From Sipunculus nudus (lineage: Eukaryota > Annelida > Sipuncula > Golfingiida > Sipunculidae), in NCBI GenBank assembly GCA_026874595.1, contig CM049308.1:41528527-41592526 (forward strand): a stretch of DNA of 64,000 nucleotides, read 5' to 3'. The notes beneath the pieces are model-generated. The model did no database searches. It saw only the letters and a program-made list of their open reading frames with translations, and was not told where the DNA came from. Of this stretch, positions 12,167 through 27,100 are shown one piece after another. Position 1 is the first letter of the stretch. Each line of letters starts with the position of its first letter. A program made the position numbers and the translations under genes.

Positions 12167-15100
12167 GTGAGCTTCACAAAGACATATACAAATACACAAA
12201 TGCAAGTAGAAACAATTATACATATATTTATTCATTTCTTGTAAGCATTTTTATGCCCCCGCCACAAAGTGGCCGGGGCATATAGTTTTACCCATGTTTG
12301 TCCTTCCGTCCTTCCGAAATCAAACAGTTGAACGGATTTTTTTTCGCAATGCCTGCAGATATTGGCCTGATTTTTGGTGTGTTGGCAGATAATGACCAGT
12401 TACAGATTGAGTTCGCGTTTTGTCCCGGTTGACCTTCTTTTGACCGTTTTACGGCTCCTAAACTTAGAAAATTTCATAAAAAATAGAAATTTTCATGACA
12501 AATACACATGTACAGACTTTTTTTCGCAATGCCAGCAGATATTGGCCTGATTTTTGCTGTGAGGGCAGATAATGACCAGTTACAGACTGAGTTAGCGTTT
12601 CGTCCCGGTTGACCTACTTTTGACCGTTTTACGGCTCCTAAACTTAGAAAATTTGATGAAAAATAGAAATTTTCATGACAAATACACATGTACAGACTTT
12701 TTTTCGCAATGCCTGCAGTTATTGGCCTGATTTTTGGTGTGTGGGCAGATAATGACCAGTTACAGATCAAGTTCGCGTTTCGTCCCGGTTGACCTACTTT
12801 TGACCGTTTTACAGCTCCTAAACTTAGAAAAATTCATGAAAAATAGAAATTTTCATGACAAATACACATGTACAGCCGTTTTTAGCCCTCAGCTCATAGG
12901 CTGATGGGCTATTGTCGTCACCCAAGCTGTCCGTCTGTCCATCTGTCTGTCCGGTGTCTGTCCATCCGTCCGTCCGTCCGTTCCACGTCTGTTAACTTTT
13001 ACCTTGTGAGCGGGATATCTCTCAAAGGATTCACTGTTGGAATTTTATTTCATCAGTGAAGATGTATATCGATAAAATCTCGGTCAAGTTGGAAGATGGG
13101 TGACCTTGACCCATTTTTCTACATTTTAGAGCTGATTATAGAAAAACACTCAGAAGTTTATATCTCAGAACCCATTGTGTGGATTTTCACAAAACTTACT
13201 ATGATCATTGGGACTGATGGTCTGTATGTGCTGCACAATTTTGGTGGCGCCACCTGCAATTTCTGATTTTTTAATGAAATTTTATCGGATTTTTTCAATT
13301 TTGGCCTTTTGTGCAGGATATCTCCAAAGGTATTCAACACAGGAACTTCATTTCTTCAGTGCTATTGCATTATATTTACAAAATCTTGGTCAGGTTCAAA
13401 GATGGGTGATCTTGACCTACTTTTCAAGGTCACAGAGCTTAGTATAGAAAAAAACTTAGGAGCTTATTTCTCAGGAAGCATTTGGTGGATTGTTATGAGA
13501 CATGGTATATACCTCTCCAATTTAAATTTATAAATGATTATCAACTTTTGCTAATATTCTAGTTTCGCAATGCAATGCTTACAGATACTGGCCTAATGTT
13601 TGGTCTGTGGGTGCATAATGACCACTTACAGATCGAGTTCGCGTTTAATCCCAGTTAACCTATTTTTCACCATATGACAGATCCTGAACAGAAAATTTCA
13701 TGAAAGACAGAAATTTTCATAGAAAAAGCACATATACAGGATTTTTTTACACAATGCCTGCAGATACTGGCCTGATTTTTGGTGTGTTGCTTGATAATGA
13801 CCCTTTACAGATCCAGTTTGCATTTTGCCCTGAACTTAAAAATTTTTACAAAATTTAACAAATGTTTCTAATTTGCCCCAGGCGGGGGCATTCGTGTCGT
13901 TCTGACACATCTGTCTGTCCAGTATTCATATGTATCTAAATTGTTCAATGTAATGGGAAATATTTTTAAACAATATAGAGATTTATAGATGTTGTACACG
14001 TAGTTTGCATTTCCTCTCAGTTATTAGGTGGTATGGTGGATTTATTTGTGTAATCATGCAGTCACAAAGTAAAATTAAAAAGGTGTCCTCTATGCGGATG
14101 CAAACCCTGCATGGAACATAGTGTTCCTATGTGATGCCCTTGTATGTTAATTTAACTGTGTAAATTATTAATGAGAACTTTGTTCTTTGAAAATATTTTG
14201 AAAACCACTGTGTTATTGCTGCCCTTGACTTTTTCTTTACCATGGCTGATGATCATTGGCTATTTACCATTCTTTCTATAAACATAACTCACGGGTCTGT
14301 TTTTGAGCTGTGCTTGCTGCCCGCAGACTTTGACTTTTGATACACCGGGAAATCATCCCTCTGCTGATTGGTTCACTGACAATTTTGGACCATCTGCTGG
14401 ACTGTCAAGCTGCTAGTTGCCACTACCTAGTGTGCTGACCTGGTAGATAGTGTCTTTTCCCTAGTGCCCTCAGTATATATATATGCCCCTGGCTGTGTCA
14501 ATACATCCTGACTGCTTCTGGCCTATCACCTTACAATATTATAAAGACCTGTTGTTCATTGCATGAAAACTAAAATGGACACGCCTCCTGAGAAGAGAGT
14601 ATGAGAAAATCATGTTTGAACATGCATTGTCTTTAAATCTGTACATTAAACAATGCTATAACTGGAAACTGTCCGGACTAACTCTGACAAGTGAAACAAG
14701 AAGCATTTCTCACAAAATCACAATTGAACTGAAACTGACATCAAATAAAACACCTGGGTTTCTTAAACCTACGTTACCACACTAACATTGGTACATGATA
14801 TATGACATATTAATGTAAAGCAATTTAGAGAATTAATCTTCTGGTTATACATCACTGACTTAATAGATTGATTGATTGATCTTTATTTCCCATGTATACT
14901 ACAAGGAGCAATCATATACAATGCAAGGAATGTAAAAACAAGAAAACTACAGGAGTAGAACATAAAAAAATGAACGATAAATGTAACGGTTTTGCATAGG
15001 GAAACCTAATATGTCAAACATGACCATATATCAGTGTTTAACCACACAATATAGACCATTTTAGTAACCAATGTCTTCCATATTATAAACCAATCATGAT

Positions 15101-18100
15101 ATAATCCAGTCACATGAATTTATACAGTTTCAGATTAAGACCATTTTTAAGATATCTTGTGGCTCCACACAATGAAGTGAAAACAATAACCTCCACTTTG
15201 CACAGGGTTAATTAATTTTAATTAGGGTTAAGTTTAAATTATAACTTGTTGAGGTTTTAATCTTCTTGTATCCTGCCCTACAGAGTTACTATGAGGAGAT
15301 GCTTCAGCGTTCCCCTCGCAGGAAGCTGTTTAACGATTATGCTAAGCAGCTGATGAGGCGCTACCCCAGTCTGAAGGAGGAGATCACAGCACGTTTACAG
15401 CACCTGAACAGTCAGTGGGAAGCACTGGAGAAAGCCATCCTCCCCCTGCAGACGGAAGTGGATGAGGATACCCTCCTTAAAGGTCAGAGGTCAAAGGAGA
15501 CAAATATCACTATGATATTGCAGACAAATTACGTATCTCACAAACAGAGAAAGTCAAATATCACTCTGAGTTACAAAGATGAACTAGCTTGGCTGAAGTA
15601 CATCTGTGCCAACAAAATAAAGTTTTGAATGTATTAATGCCAGAAGCCTAATACCCTGAGCCAAAACTTCCTACATTAACTTAATCTAATGTGAATAAGT
15701 GCATTATATTTGAAAAATTAAATGTATAAATATGGTTGAAGGCAACAAAAATGTCCATTATTACAGACATTGAAAGGAATTATCCATTTAATACCACCCT
15801 AACACCTGAATTTACTTACCATGACCTAGAGATGTAGAAATTGAACCCTAGAACAAGTGGGCTCAGGCAAAACCTAAGTTTCAGACAAGAAATTACGCTC
15901 CCGAGGCAGCTACTGATTTTCCTGCTGCCTGCTATGACCATTTATGATGCACTTAAACACCAGATGGTGGGCCTGTCTGCTGAAAAAACTGCTGATGTGA
16001 CAAGCAGCTAACCAAATGCCAGTGAACAAACACTCGACAGGCATCAGGCTCCGCCCAGAAACCACGTATGGGGCCAACTATTTGAGCCTTAGGCCTGTTC
16101 AGACAGTTGCCGGGACAATGAGTCATCACTCAAAACGTAATGAACAACATTGGCTCCGTATATTCCTTGCTTGGCTGGTAAACCATTTTGTCTTCCAGCA
16201 CAGGGTCTTATCTGATTTGACCAAAATACAGTGCCCCCCCTCTGGTGTAGCACTTCAGATTACGAGGTCAAAACAAACAGCGCTTATGATTTAGGTTGTA
16301 GGCTTATAGGTAAAGCACTGTGTAAAGAGTGTAACAAGAAATCAGTCCAAGATTTCATCATTTTTAAGAAGTATAGATTCTCATGAACTAATATTATAAT
16401 TTTGTGTCCTTAACAGTTTGCACTGATGATGAGATTTTATCAGGATTTTTAGCTCAGCTGACTACAAGTCATCTGAGCTATAGTCGTGGTCCATTGTCCG
16501 TCGTCCATCCGTCTGTCCGTCCGTCCATCCGTCCGTCCGTAGATGTGGCACTTTTTGAAACCGTAAGACCTAGGAATCCAAAATTCAGCATAATGTTAGA
16601 TGTCCCCAAGATCTCCTACCAAGCCGAAAACTGTGTCTGTGCGACTTCGTTCCTTTGAGAAATTAAGGATAAACCTCAAATTTTTATCAAAAACCTATTT
16701 TCACACTTCAGGACTGCCTGATATCAAAACCACTCATCTGTTTTTCCTCATATTTACCATAAATATTCCTCTATATAGTTCCTATGTACATGCTAGAAAT
16801 TATGTCTGTATTATATAATTTAAAAAAGTTATGGGCCCAAACATAATGCATTTTGTAATAAATCAGGAAAGATATTTGATCACTTAACACAAAACATGTT
16901 AAAGCTATTGACTTTTTTACCAGTAATATAACTTTAATTAATCAAAATTAAATTGTAGACCCAAAATTATATCAAAATCTTTAAAATTTTTTAAAATATT
17001 AACAAAAATAAAAAGTTGGTACCTTAAATTTTGCCCAACTTTTACCATGGCACGTTTTTAGCTCAGCTGACTATAAGTCATCTGAGCTATAGTCGTGGTC
17101 CATTGTCCGTCGTCCGTCCGTCTGTCCGTCCGTCCGTCCGTCCGTAGATGTGGCACGTTTTGAAACCGTAAGACCTAGGAATCCAAAATTCGGCATAATG
17201 TTAGATGTTCCCAAGATCTCCTACCAAGCCGAAAACTGGGTCTTTGCAACTTCGTTCCTTTGAGAAATTAAGGAAAAACCTCAATTTTTTATTAAAAACC
17301 TATTTTCACACTTCAGGACTGCCTAATATCAAAACCACTCATCTGTTTTTCCTCATATTTACCAAAAATATTCCTCTATATAGTTCCTATGTACATGCCA
17401 GAAATTATGTCTGTATTATTTAATTTAAAAAAGTTACGGGCCCAAACATAATGCATTTTGTAAAAAATCAGGAAAGATATCTGATCACTTAACACAAAAA
17501 ATGTTAAAGCTATCGACCTTTTTTCCAGTAATATAACTTTAATTAATCAAAATTAAATTGTATACCCAAAATTAGATGAAAATCTTTTAAATTTTCTAAA
17601 ATATTAATAAAAATAAAAAATTGGTACCTTAAATTTTGCCCAACTTTGACCATGGCACGTTTTTTTCCTGTAAGTACTGTGGATTTAATTTTCACAGCAT
17701 ATTTTTGTGAGCATTTTGTCTGTTAACACCAAAAATTTGAGACCAGTTGATCAAAAACTGTAGATTTTTATTCAAGTTTTCAAGCACCATGAAACATATT
17801 GTTTACATCAAGCTAGTGTCATGCAGTTTGCAAGAGCTCAGCTCCCCAGCTTCAGCTCTCAGTTCCTAAAATTTGGCATACAATTAGATGTCTCCAAAAT
17901 CCCCTACCATGCCAAGAATTTTATCACTAGGACTTAATAGGAGATATTAATGAAAAACTTCATTATTCCATTAAAAACGTATTGTTACAAGAGACTGCCT
18001 AATATCAAAACCACTGATCTGACTTTAATCATATATAATATACATATTTTTCTATACATTCTCTATGCACATGCCAGAAATGATGTCAGTATTGAGTAAT

Positions 18101-21100
18101 TGTTTTAAGTTATGGGCCCAAACAAAATGCACTTTGTAAAAAATCGAGAAATATATTTACTCCCTTAACAAGGGGATTGCTGAAGCTAGAGATTTTTTGT
18201 CAGGGATGTAACATTATTTAATCAAGATTTAATTGAATACCCAAAATTAGTTCTGAATTTTTCAAATTTTATAAGTTATTAGTATAAATATAAAATTAGT
18301 ACCTTAAATTTTGCCCAAATTTGACCATGGCACGTTTGTTTCCTGTGCGCACTGTTGATATAATTTTCATATCATGCACACATAAGGATTTCAGCTTTTT
18401 AGTTTAGAAAGCTGAAAGAAATTGGCCAAAAAATTGTAGCTTCTATTAATGTTTTTATGAGACCATGTCAGACCTTGGCTCTCTCCAGCCCCTCTTGAGT
18501 CACTTGTATGTTGACCTTGTTGAACTTTCAGCAAATTATGCATGTTTGAGGGGAGGCATACACTGGGGCAGCCAGGCAGCTTATGGCCAGCCACAGTTGA
18601 TCCAGGTGTCCAACCCAACTCATCTAGTAGTTTTAACCAACAACATAACAATAAACAATAAATTAATAAATTTTTATTGGTTTTTAATAACAAATTAAAG
18701 AAAAATAGAAAAGGAATTTGTTAGTTTATAATAACAGGTAATTAACTTGCAGTTACTGATGATATAAGAATCTTGTATCGATGGATAGAATGTCACGTAT
18801 TCCAAATAACACCATGAAGTCACCTATGGTATTTTCCAGTTCAATTTTAATGATAAAAAAGTAAGTCATATTATTCATTACTAATCATTAGGGATCATAT
18901 GAAGGAAATTAATGATAGACAAAGATACAGTTGATAATATTAATCTAAATTCCTACTGTGTCTAGTGTGTACATTGATGTGAAATTAGTCCAAAATGGAT
19001 ATATTACATTTATTTTTTTTTAAATATAAATAAAAGCCATAAAACCAGGTACTTATGATCATTATTTAAATGTGTGAATTTTGTATATTCTGGATTCTCA
19101 ACATCATTGTTTGGTGAAAACTGAATAAATACCAGACATGGTACGAATACTTTGCAGTTGTATTTAAATACAAATATGAATATGTAATCCATTATAAAAT
19201 TTCTTGCAGAAAGAATGGGAATTCAGGTAAAAATGAAAGTATATGAATACCAGTGCAAATACTTTCAAAATGTATTCATGAATGCATTCATGAATATATT
19301 TTTTAATATTATTTTAATAACCATTTCAGTTATATTTCATTTTATAAAATCATAAGATTCTCTTATTATTTTTAATAAAAAATATATTTTGGACAATATT
19401 TGTAATTTTTTTTAATAAATAGTTAAACTCTTATATTATATGTTCTGCTTGTAAGTTAGATGGCCTTGTCAAAATCTGTGTGACAATAGTACTCCATTTG
19501 TTAATAAAATAAATGAAATCAATCCTCTTCCCTGTCTCCAAAGGTACTATCAAAATCATACATAAGCTAAACAACAACAACCCATAATACAGCTTATATT
19601 TATTACCACACAAAACCAGCATATGCCTCATTTCTAAATTTTATTTTTTTATCATATATAACAGCTGAGCGCCGTGACCCATAGGTCCCTTGTTTCATTA
19701 ATTTTGATTGTCTTTCATCGTAAACATGCTGAAGTAGTACTGTTGACATTAATGATTAAGTTAAAACTGATTTCTATTTTTTAAGGTCAAGCCCCGTATG
19801 AATATAAATCCCTTACGTCAAATGCCATGGTAATTTACACATAGCTGCAATACTGAATAATGTTAGCAGCAAGAATGGAAACATACTTTACACCATTGAC
19901 ACAGAAAGACATTGCTGAGGTGTATGTGTGAGACTTGATAATGAAGAGGTAATGAAGTCAGTTCCTGGGATACGGAGGTGTACCACAAAGGATGATAATG
20001 AATGTTAATGATACATGATGTACACTTGGATCTCAGGGAACATTCTGGTGTTTGTTAACAGACATGGAAGAGGACCTGAACGGACTCCGTCAGTGGCTGC
20101 ACGAGGTTGAGACCAAGCTGAAGCCGGCCAATATTGATCCTAAGTGGAGTAAAGCAGAGATCTCACAGAAACTTGCTGACCATGAGGTAGGTGTCTGTGT
20201 GTGTTTTCAGTGTGGATGAAAATGTCATAAATCAGGATATATGACCACCTGCTTTGAGTGCATGTAGTTTCAAACTGGCATTCCGTATCATAACTGGGAA
20301 TTCTTTAGAATTCTTTAAAATATGAATGGTCATTTACATAGAAATTGATTTAATGCAGTTCCTTATGTTTTGTGACTGTACAGTACCCCATATTCTGACT
20401 CTTTGCAGTACAGTAACTCAAATTTAGGCTCTTCACAAATACAGCAGTTCTGACCTCTGCATACCTGTGTGCACAAAATCTGATTTTTTGCAATGCCACA
20501 AATTCTTACTCTATACAAAACAACATTACAATATGGTCAAAGTCATTACAGGTCCATGTCGTATTGTTGATTAAGTGTAGTGAAAAAAGAACCACAAGTT
20601 AATTCCAATTTTCAATGCCACAAGTTGGCTCCCTTTGCAGTATTAGTACCATAATAGTACCACAGATGGCACCTCCAGCAGGCTAACTCATACTTTGGTG
20701 CAAAATGTGTCACCAGGTGTCAGCACAGACAAGTAATAAAAGCTCAATATTTATCATGAAATACTGATCCAATACACAAACCTTCAGCACACTTTTATAG
20801 TTTTATAGACAAAGTAGAATTTCCAGCATTTACCCAAGGAATACTTCAGAAGAGAATGTTTTATTTGAGCATCCTAACCATGAGCCTAGTTTACACAGTC
20901 TGTATGGCTTAAGAAATAGAAAAGATCTGCTGTTTGAAAGAAGAAGCATAAACACATCAGCTGAAAGCCGGGTACAGTAGAGCTTTGTTTATCCGAAATC
21001 CTCCAGAGACAAGCTTGTTGTTTGGATAATGAGTGTGCGGATGAACAATATCACATGAAACTGCTCTGGGAATCATCATGATTACTGCCAAGTTCAGGAC

Positions 21101-24100
21101 ATTACCAGATACTGATTCACCCAAATTAATGAAGCTAGCCCTTGATAAAAGTTTGACAATATACTGTAACATTTTCAATTGATTTAATATAAATTTATCA
21201 TTTAGAAAACACCATTATAATACAAAACAATGATTGATGAACAGCCCTGCCCTAGAAACAGTCTGTATCACAATGGTTTGATCAACTTTGTAGCATGGTT
21301 TATATAAAGTTTAGACTTCCTAAACTGCAGTCGTAAATAGGGATTCTAGCCAATCAAAATTCCCAAGTTTGAGCAGAAATAATCTGGCCAATAAAATTTG
21401 TGTGTAAGTAATGGAGAGGCACATAAACTTAACATCTGCTCATGATAGTACTCGAAGCCTGGGTGACTACCAGAACAAAGATCAAAGTTATCCTTAAAAA
21501 GCCACCCTGATCAAAGCTGAGCCAAGGACTACATATACCAGTTTATCAGACATACACCCTGTGGTCAGCCGCTCAGTTATGGTCTGTTGTGACATTTTGT
21601 TTGTACAGATTAATTACAATAAAATCTCCACTTAAAACCGCACTTCTGATTAAAACCGCACCCAAACTTTGCAGAAATCCCAGGTGAGACACTGCGAGGG
21701 GCAAAAATACTAAGAACCCCCCTTTAAAACCGCACCAACTTTCGCTACGGAATGATTTGACATAAGACACAATGAAGCTGTCCTCTAGAATTGTCCACCA
21801 TAAAATTCCTTGGGCATTTTACTTAAACATATCAAAACACGCATTAAGTTTGGGAAGACGTAAGGGCCGGTGAACCTCTGCGTGTTTATACAGATTTTAT
21901 ATGCCGTGCCGTAGTTTTGTTTGCTACTATTTTTGTCTGCTCCATTATATTTTGGAAAGAAATATTCTGTTGATCCATTTCAAGTCACTGTATATTTTGA
22001 AATCTTAATCTATGATGAAAATTCCATTTTCTTGAATTACTCGGAAGATTCGAATCATTTTCATACCGGTTACTTCGGTATTATCATCGTCACAATGTAT
22101 GTTGCAATCGCTGCATGTCACAGTTTCCTGGTGCGTTTGAAAACATCACTGGTCAACTTAAGTAAATATCAAAATAACTGAAGTTACCTTGTCGAGATAC
22201 GCACATATAGGAAACATGACGCATGAAAACGAGTGATATTAAAGTAAAATTAAAGTGGCCAGTCGAGGTAAGCAATATTTTTTTTCCTGAAGAAAGTTTC
22301 CGTGTGGCGAGCCATATAGTCAAGGCAGCATTCGCGCAAGGCACACTGGGATTGAATAGGTGGCTGTTCTGTTAACCACCTGACACGTACAGCCATTCAT
22401 AATATTCTTAGCAGAACACCGGGGCGTTTCAGCACATGGCCGCACTCAAACTTGATTTTAAAATGATCGTCTGCCATTGTTTGACTCTTTATGATATCAG
22501 CTTTTTATTCATTTTATTTTCTAAACAAATAATCATTGCTAAATAATGCTGCAAATTGGTTTAAAGTAGGTATTTATTTCAATTTTGCTTGACCATGCCA
22601 AAAGAAGTGGGCTGCTGTGGGTTACAGCAGGATGTTATAAACGTATTATTTGGTGACAATTACCAAGATATTTATAACATGTTATATAATGCACGAAAGA
22701 TAATCAGCAATATTTATTTTACAAATAACAAATAATTGTAAATAATACATTTACACACGGCTCCCATGCATGCGAGACTGCTGCTAAGGGCTGCCTTCGA
22801 AAGTCGCCTTTTTATTGCCCACTCGCCGGCCCAAAACGATGTCTGTCAGGAAGGTATTCAGGAAACCCTCATAGTTTAAACTGCACAGTGCTTTCAGGAA
22901 AACAACCTGATTTCAAGATTTTTAATTTCTTGATTAACTGCGGTTTTAAGTGGAGATTTTACGGTACCCTGGCCTGGGTATTCTGATTAAAGCCAGCTGA
23001 GGACAACTCCAGCAAGCGGGGCAGTGTATTCACACCTACTGCCTGCACTCGGGTGCACTTATTATTCGGCAGTATGTATCACCCCTGATCTGGCTGCTTT
23101 TTTCTTTAATTAGACAATCTTTTATACCATTTTTCCTGGAGTTTTGTCAGTTCAGATTTCAGATAAATGGTCAAAATCTCGGTTTTCATTGTTTATTATG
23201 ATGAACAATTTTGGGGATAAACAGTCTTTTTGATGTTCTATTGTATAAATAAATTTTTGGTTTGCTTGTTGTTTAGATAATGAGAATAAAATTAAAAGAA
23301 AGAGCCGTATAGGTCAAGGGGTAGAGCACAAGACTCAAAGCCGGAGGTTTCAAGTTCAGATCTCAGGCGAGGAACGGTGGGGTTTTCACAGTCCGCCCTG
23401 ATCCTGGATGAGTGCTCTGCAGGCTTAATGGGAAGCCTGTACCCTACAGACCTGTATCACTCACACATGAGTGCATCTTTAAGAGGTTCCTTAATGTTAT
23501 GACCCAGTAATGGCGTTGATTACACGCCCAGGACCAGTGTGGTAGACACCAGGGCCTGGGTGACACCAGGATAAGAAACAATTGACAGGAAGTGAGTGCC
23601 ACTTCCCTGTTACATAGTCCAAGACTGAAATGGAAATCTGCAGATGTAAATACTTATCTTAAGAATAAGATACAAGTAGGTCAGCATTAAAGAAAAGGAG
23701 GCGGTTGCCTTCACATAAACAAATATTTACAAAAAAGAGCCTTGTCAACTTTGGCTGTTAGTGTATAATATAAGTGTTCAGTGTAGCCTGTTGGTGGAAA
23801 GTGGTACACTTTATCACTTGTAGGAGGAACACACCTGATGTTCAAAGGCTGTTGTCAGAGGTCTTGAATGTAAATATTATGATAAAAGGAACTCTGCTTC
23901 ATACGTTGGCTATGAATGTTTACAAACACAACATATAATTCAGGAAGTAGCTAGTTTTAATGTATAAAGTTATTAGCTTGATCACAGCATATTGGTTGCA
24001 TATGAATGTCTGTTTAATATAGCACTCCAGAGAAGACGTAAATACTCTATTGCAATGATGATGAGTATACTATCCTTATATTCAAAAATATTAGCAAACA

Positions 24101-27100
24101 CAGAGGTCAAAGGTTGATTTTAGATCGTGTGTGCCACCTTTTCATGTGGTGCTCCTCCAGCCCTTTGTCTGGGTATGGAGGGTTGAACCGAATAATAGCA
24201 CGCATCAATGTCAGCTCCCTAGACTTCTTCACCCGGCATTGACAACACTGTACTTGACTGATTCTGATATTACCGAGTCATGAATAGTCTTTGATATCCT
24301 GACCTGACGCTGGCTCACAGAGACCTTGGCTATATTCTGGTACTATTGTGCTTTTTGTTGTTGTGCATTATTGTTGGTGTATGTATCTTAAATAACCTGC
24401 GACTTCAAAGCCATAAGATCTCAGAAGGAATTCAGCTGCCTTGTTTGTGTCCTACTTAATTCAAATAGATTCAGTCAGGAACTTAAGGAGTCACCAGCCA
24501 ACAGATATTGTTCATATTGGAAGTGAATTCTTATTTAAATTTTGTGCATTATGCTAGCTGGAATTTTTGTGATTTCATAGCTATTTTACTTTTGCTCTCA
24601 AGTAACAACAAATTTTATAACTGCAATTATGCAAACATATGTCAAACAAAGCTATTAATACCAGTCCTTAATCAGGTCTTTGTAACTCTGCAGTTCTGTC
24701 CAGTTTAAATTATTCATATTTTGTTTATATTATAACCTGCCATTAATGTTATAAACATACAATTTTAACAGAAAGAAAATGATTTATTTATTCATGATAG
24801 CAGATGCTAAAGAATTTCCTTAAAAATTAGTGTCAGCTTTTTATCATAAAATGATCTGTGGTCTGTATTGAAATTAGTTGAGACCATTTTATGTAACAAA
24901 TTTATGAATTAGGTCATATTAATTATGTGTATATCACACTAACATTGTGTTATAAACTTAGGGATGATTTCAGTGTTCTGTTAACCAGAAATCAATGTTG
25001 TTTGGTGAGATATCTTTAAGGCTTTAGTTAAATGTAGCATGCCACTGTTTAACTAACTAATTTTTCATAAACAAATACACTGTCTTTGCTCAGTAGATTC
25101 AAAGCAATTCAATGGAAAAAATCAATGTCTGGTGTGTGGTTTCTCAAATTAATAGCTGAAAAAATGTTGAATGACTAAACTATCTTAAAGATAGTTATAT
25201 TCCATTACCAAACTGTTTCATCTCTATCCATTACATACCTAATCACCTACCCTTCTTATCAACCTTCAGAAAATTTAAAGGGAAACCTAAGGAGGTGTTG
25301 ATCATTAAGGGCTTTTCTTTCACCAGTAGATTATAAAGCCTGTATCTGCCTCTCTAGTTCAGACCAGTTGACTATAGCTAATGTTCTTTCAGTTTGGTTA
25401 AACTTTACAGATCAAAGCAGGTTCATTAGTTAGTTTCTATATATATATGGTTAAAATAGATTGAATATAAGGCTTTAGGGGTAACAAATCATCATTGATT
25501 TGAGGAAAAATAGGGGAAGCCAGTCTATTTTTCATGGACATAAAGAAAGACCAGTGTCCCTTGCAGGCATTTTCCTAATGAACACCTGTTACATCACCTG
25601 ATGTCTAGTCCTCTAGTCCTGTCATGTGATCAAGTCATGTGACCAGCACTGACAGTTGTAAGCCTGAGAAGCTAAACTTTGGTTGCATGAAGCATAATAT
25701 TACACAAGATTAATGAAATACATTCAAATGAATTTTTCCTGACTATTTAAGATGTGAAAATTTAGATTTGGCTTAGAAACATGATTGACATCAAGGTGTT
25801 CTTACCGTATATTCTGTAAAGTTGTGTCTCTTGTCCATATCACTTTGCTTTGTGTGTGTCGTTTATGAGGGACCAGGTTTTCTGGTTCATTTGTTTTAGG
25901 AGAGTTTGATGCGAGTGAGTGTAAGTATTATTTAATGGCAGGGCATGTTGATTGAGTGTTACTTTCAGACAAATGAGTGTCAGTTTAATCTCCTGTGCAA
26001 ATAAGCATGGAAAATTCCACACACCATGTTTAACCACCCATACTTTCGTAGTTAGTCGTACATCAAATCTATTTGTCTCTATATTGTGGAATTTTATTTA
26101 ATGCAAACAAAACTAAATGCTAGCTCCAAGTGTCTGTATTTATCAGTGTACTTGGACTGTGCCTTTTATTTTGTTTATCATATACATGTAGAAGGTTGAA
26201 ACAGTTTAGATATAAAAAACAGGTTTGTTTTGTGATTGTGTATATATGGATGTTGTTGTCATTGTAAAGGAGTGCTATACTCTTAATCACACATTAATTA
26301 ATCTCTAAGTGAACAAATTTATTCAAAATATGAATGTTCATCCAAATTCAGACAAAATTACAGAAAAAAACTGTGTCAGATGTTAAATGACCCTTTGGCA
26401 ATATCTGTCTGATTGGAACAATTAATTAAAAAAGCATAAAAATAAATGAAAATGATATGTAAAACAAAAATGTCATCCTTTTATACATTTGAATTAATGA
26501 ATATATCAATTTAACTACATTTGTATATGTATATTAGGTATTTCACAGGAATATAAATGTGTAGGATATGTCCTGCAAGTCACAAAACTAAAAAAAAAAT
26601 GTAATTTAGCATTTCATATTTGAGCATTGAGTCATTTACCAATGATATTTGAGTCATTTACCATTAATATTTGAGAGTCATTTACCATTAATATTTGAGA
26701 GTCATTTACCATTTATATTTGAGAGTCATGAACTATGCATATGAAGATAATAACATCCATATGTATTGTTATTTAAATGAAGTTTATTTAAATTTGAGAC
26801 ATCAACACATTTCATGTACACAAAGGTATCCTTATATAAGTTTATGTAAATAATAATGCTGTTATATTAGCCTACTGATTAAATAATAAACAACATAAAT
26901 GACGGTTCCTCCATGTATTTTGAATATGGAACATACCCAGCTTACACAAATATAGTTGCGAGTGTGGCAGTAGGATTGAGCCATGCTGAATTTGATTTGA
27001 CACACAGGTATGGTTCAGGTGAATGAACTCTGTATACAGCAGTGACACTGATTAGGTGAGCTTGAGTTACTGTGTTGTACCCAGTTGTACACACACACAC

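Noticed and set aside
14868-15050. 3' end of a second LINE (GATT repeats and AT-rich tail)
   Set aside because: No coding remnant or target-site duplication was found, so it is mentioned only as a possibility in the intron entry.
15481-15493. Perfect DR1 nuclear-receptor motif AGGTCAGAGGTCA across the donor of exon 15284-15482
   Set aside because: It consists of the splice donor (AAAG|GTCAGA) and following bases. A single 13-bp match in 64 kb of sequence at a splice site has a simpler explanation.
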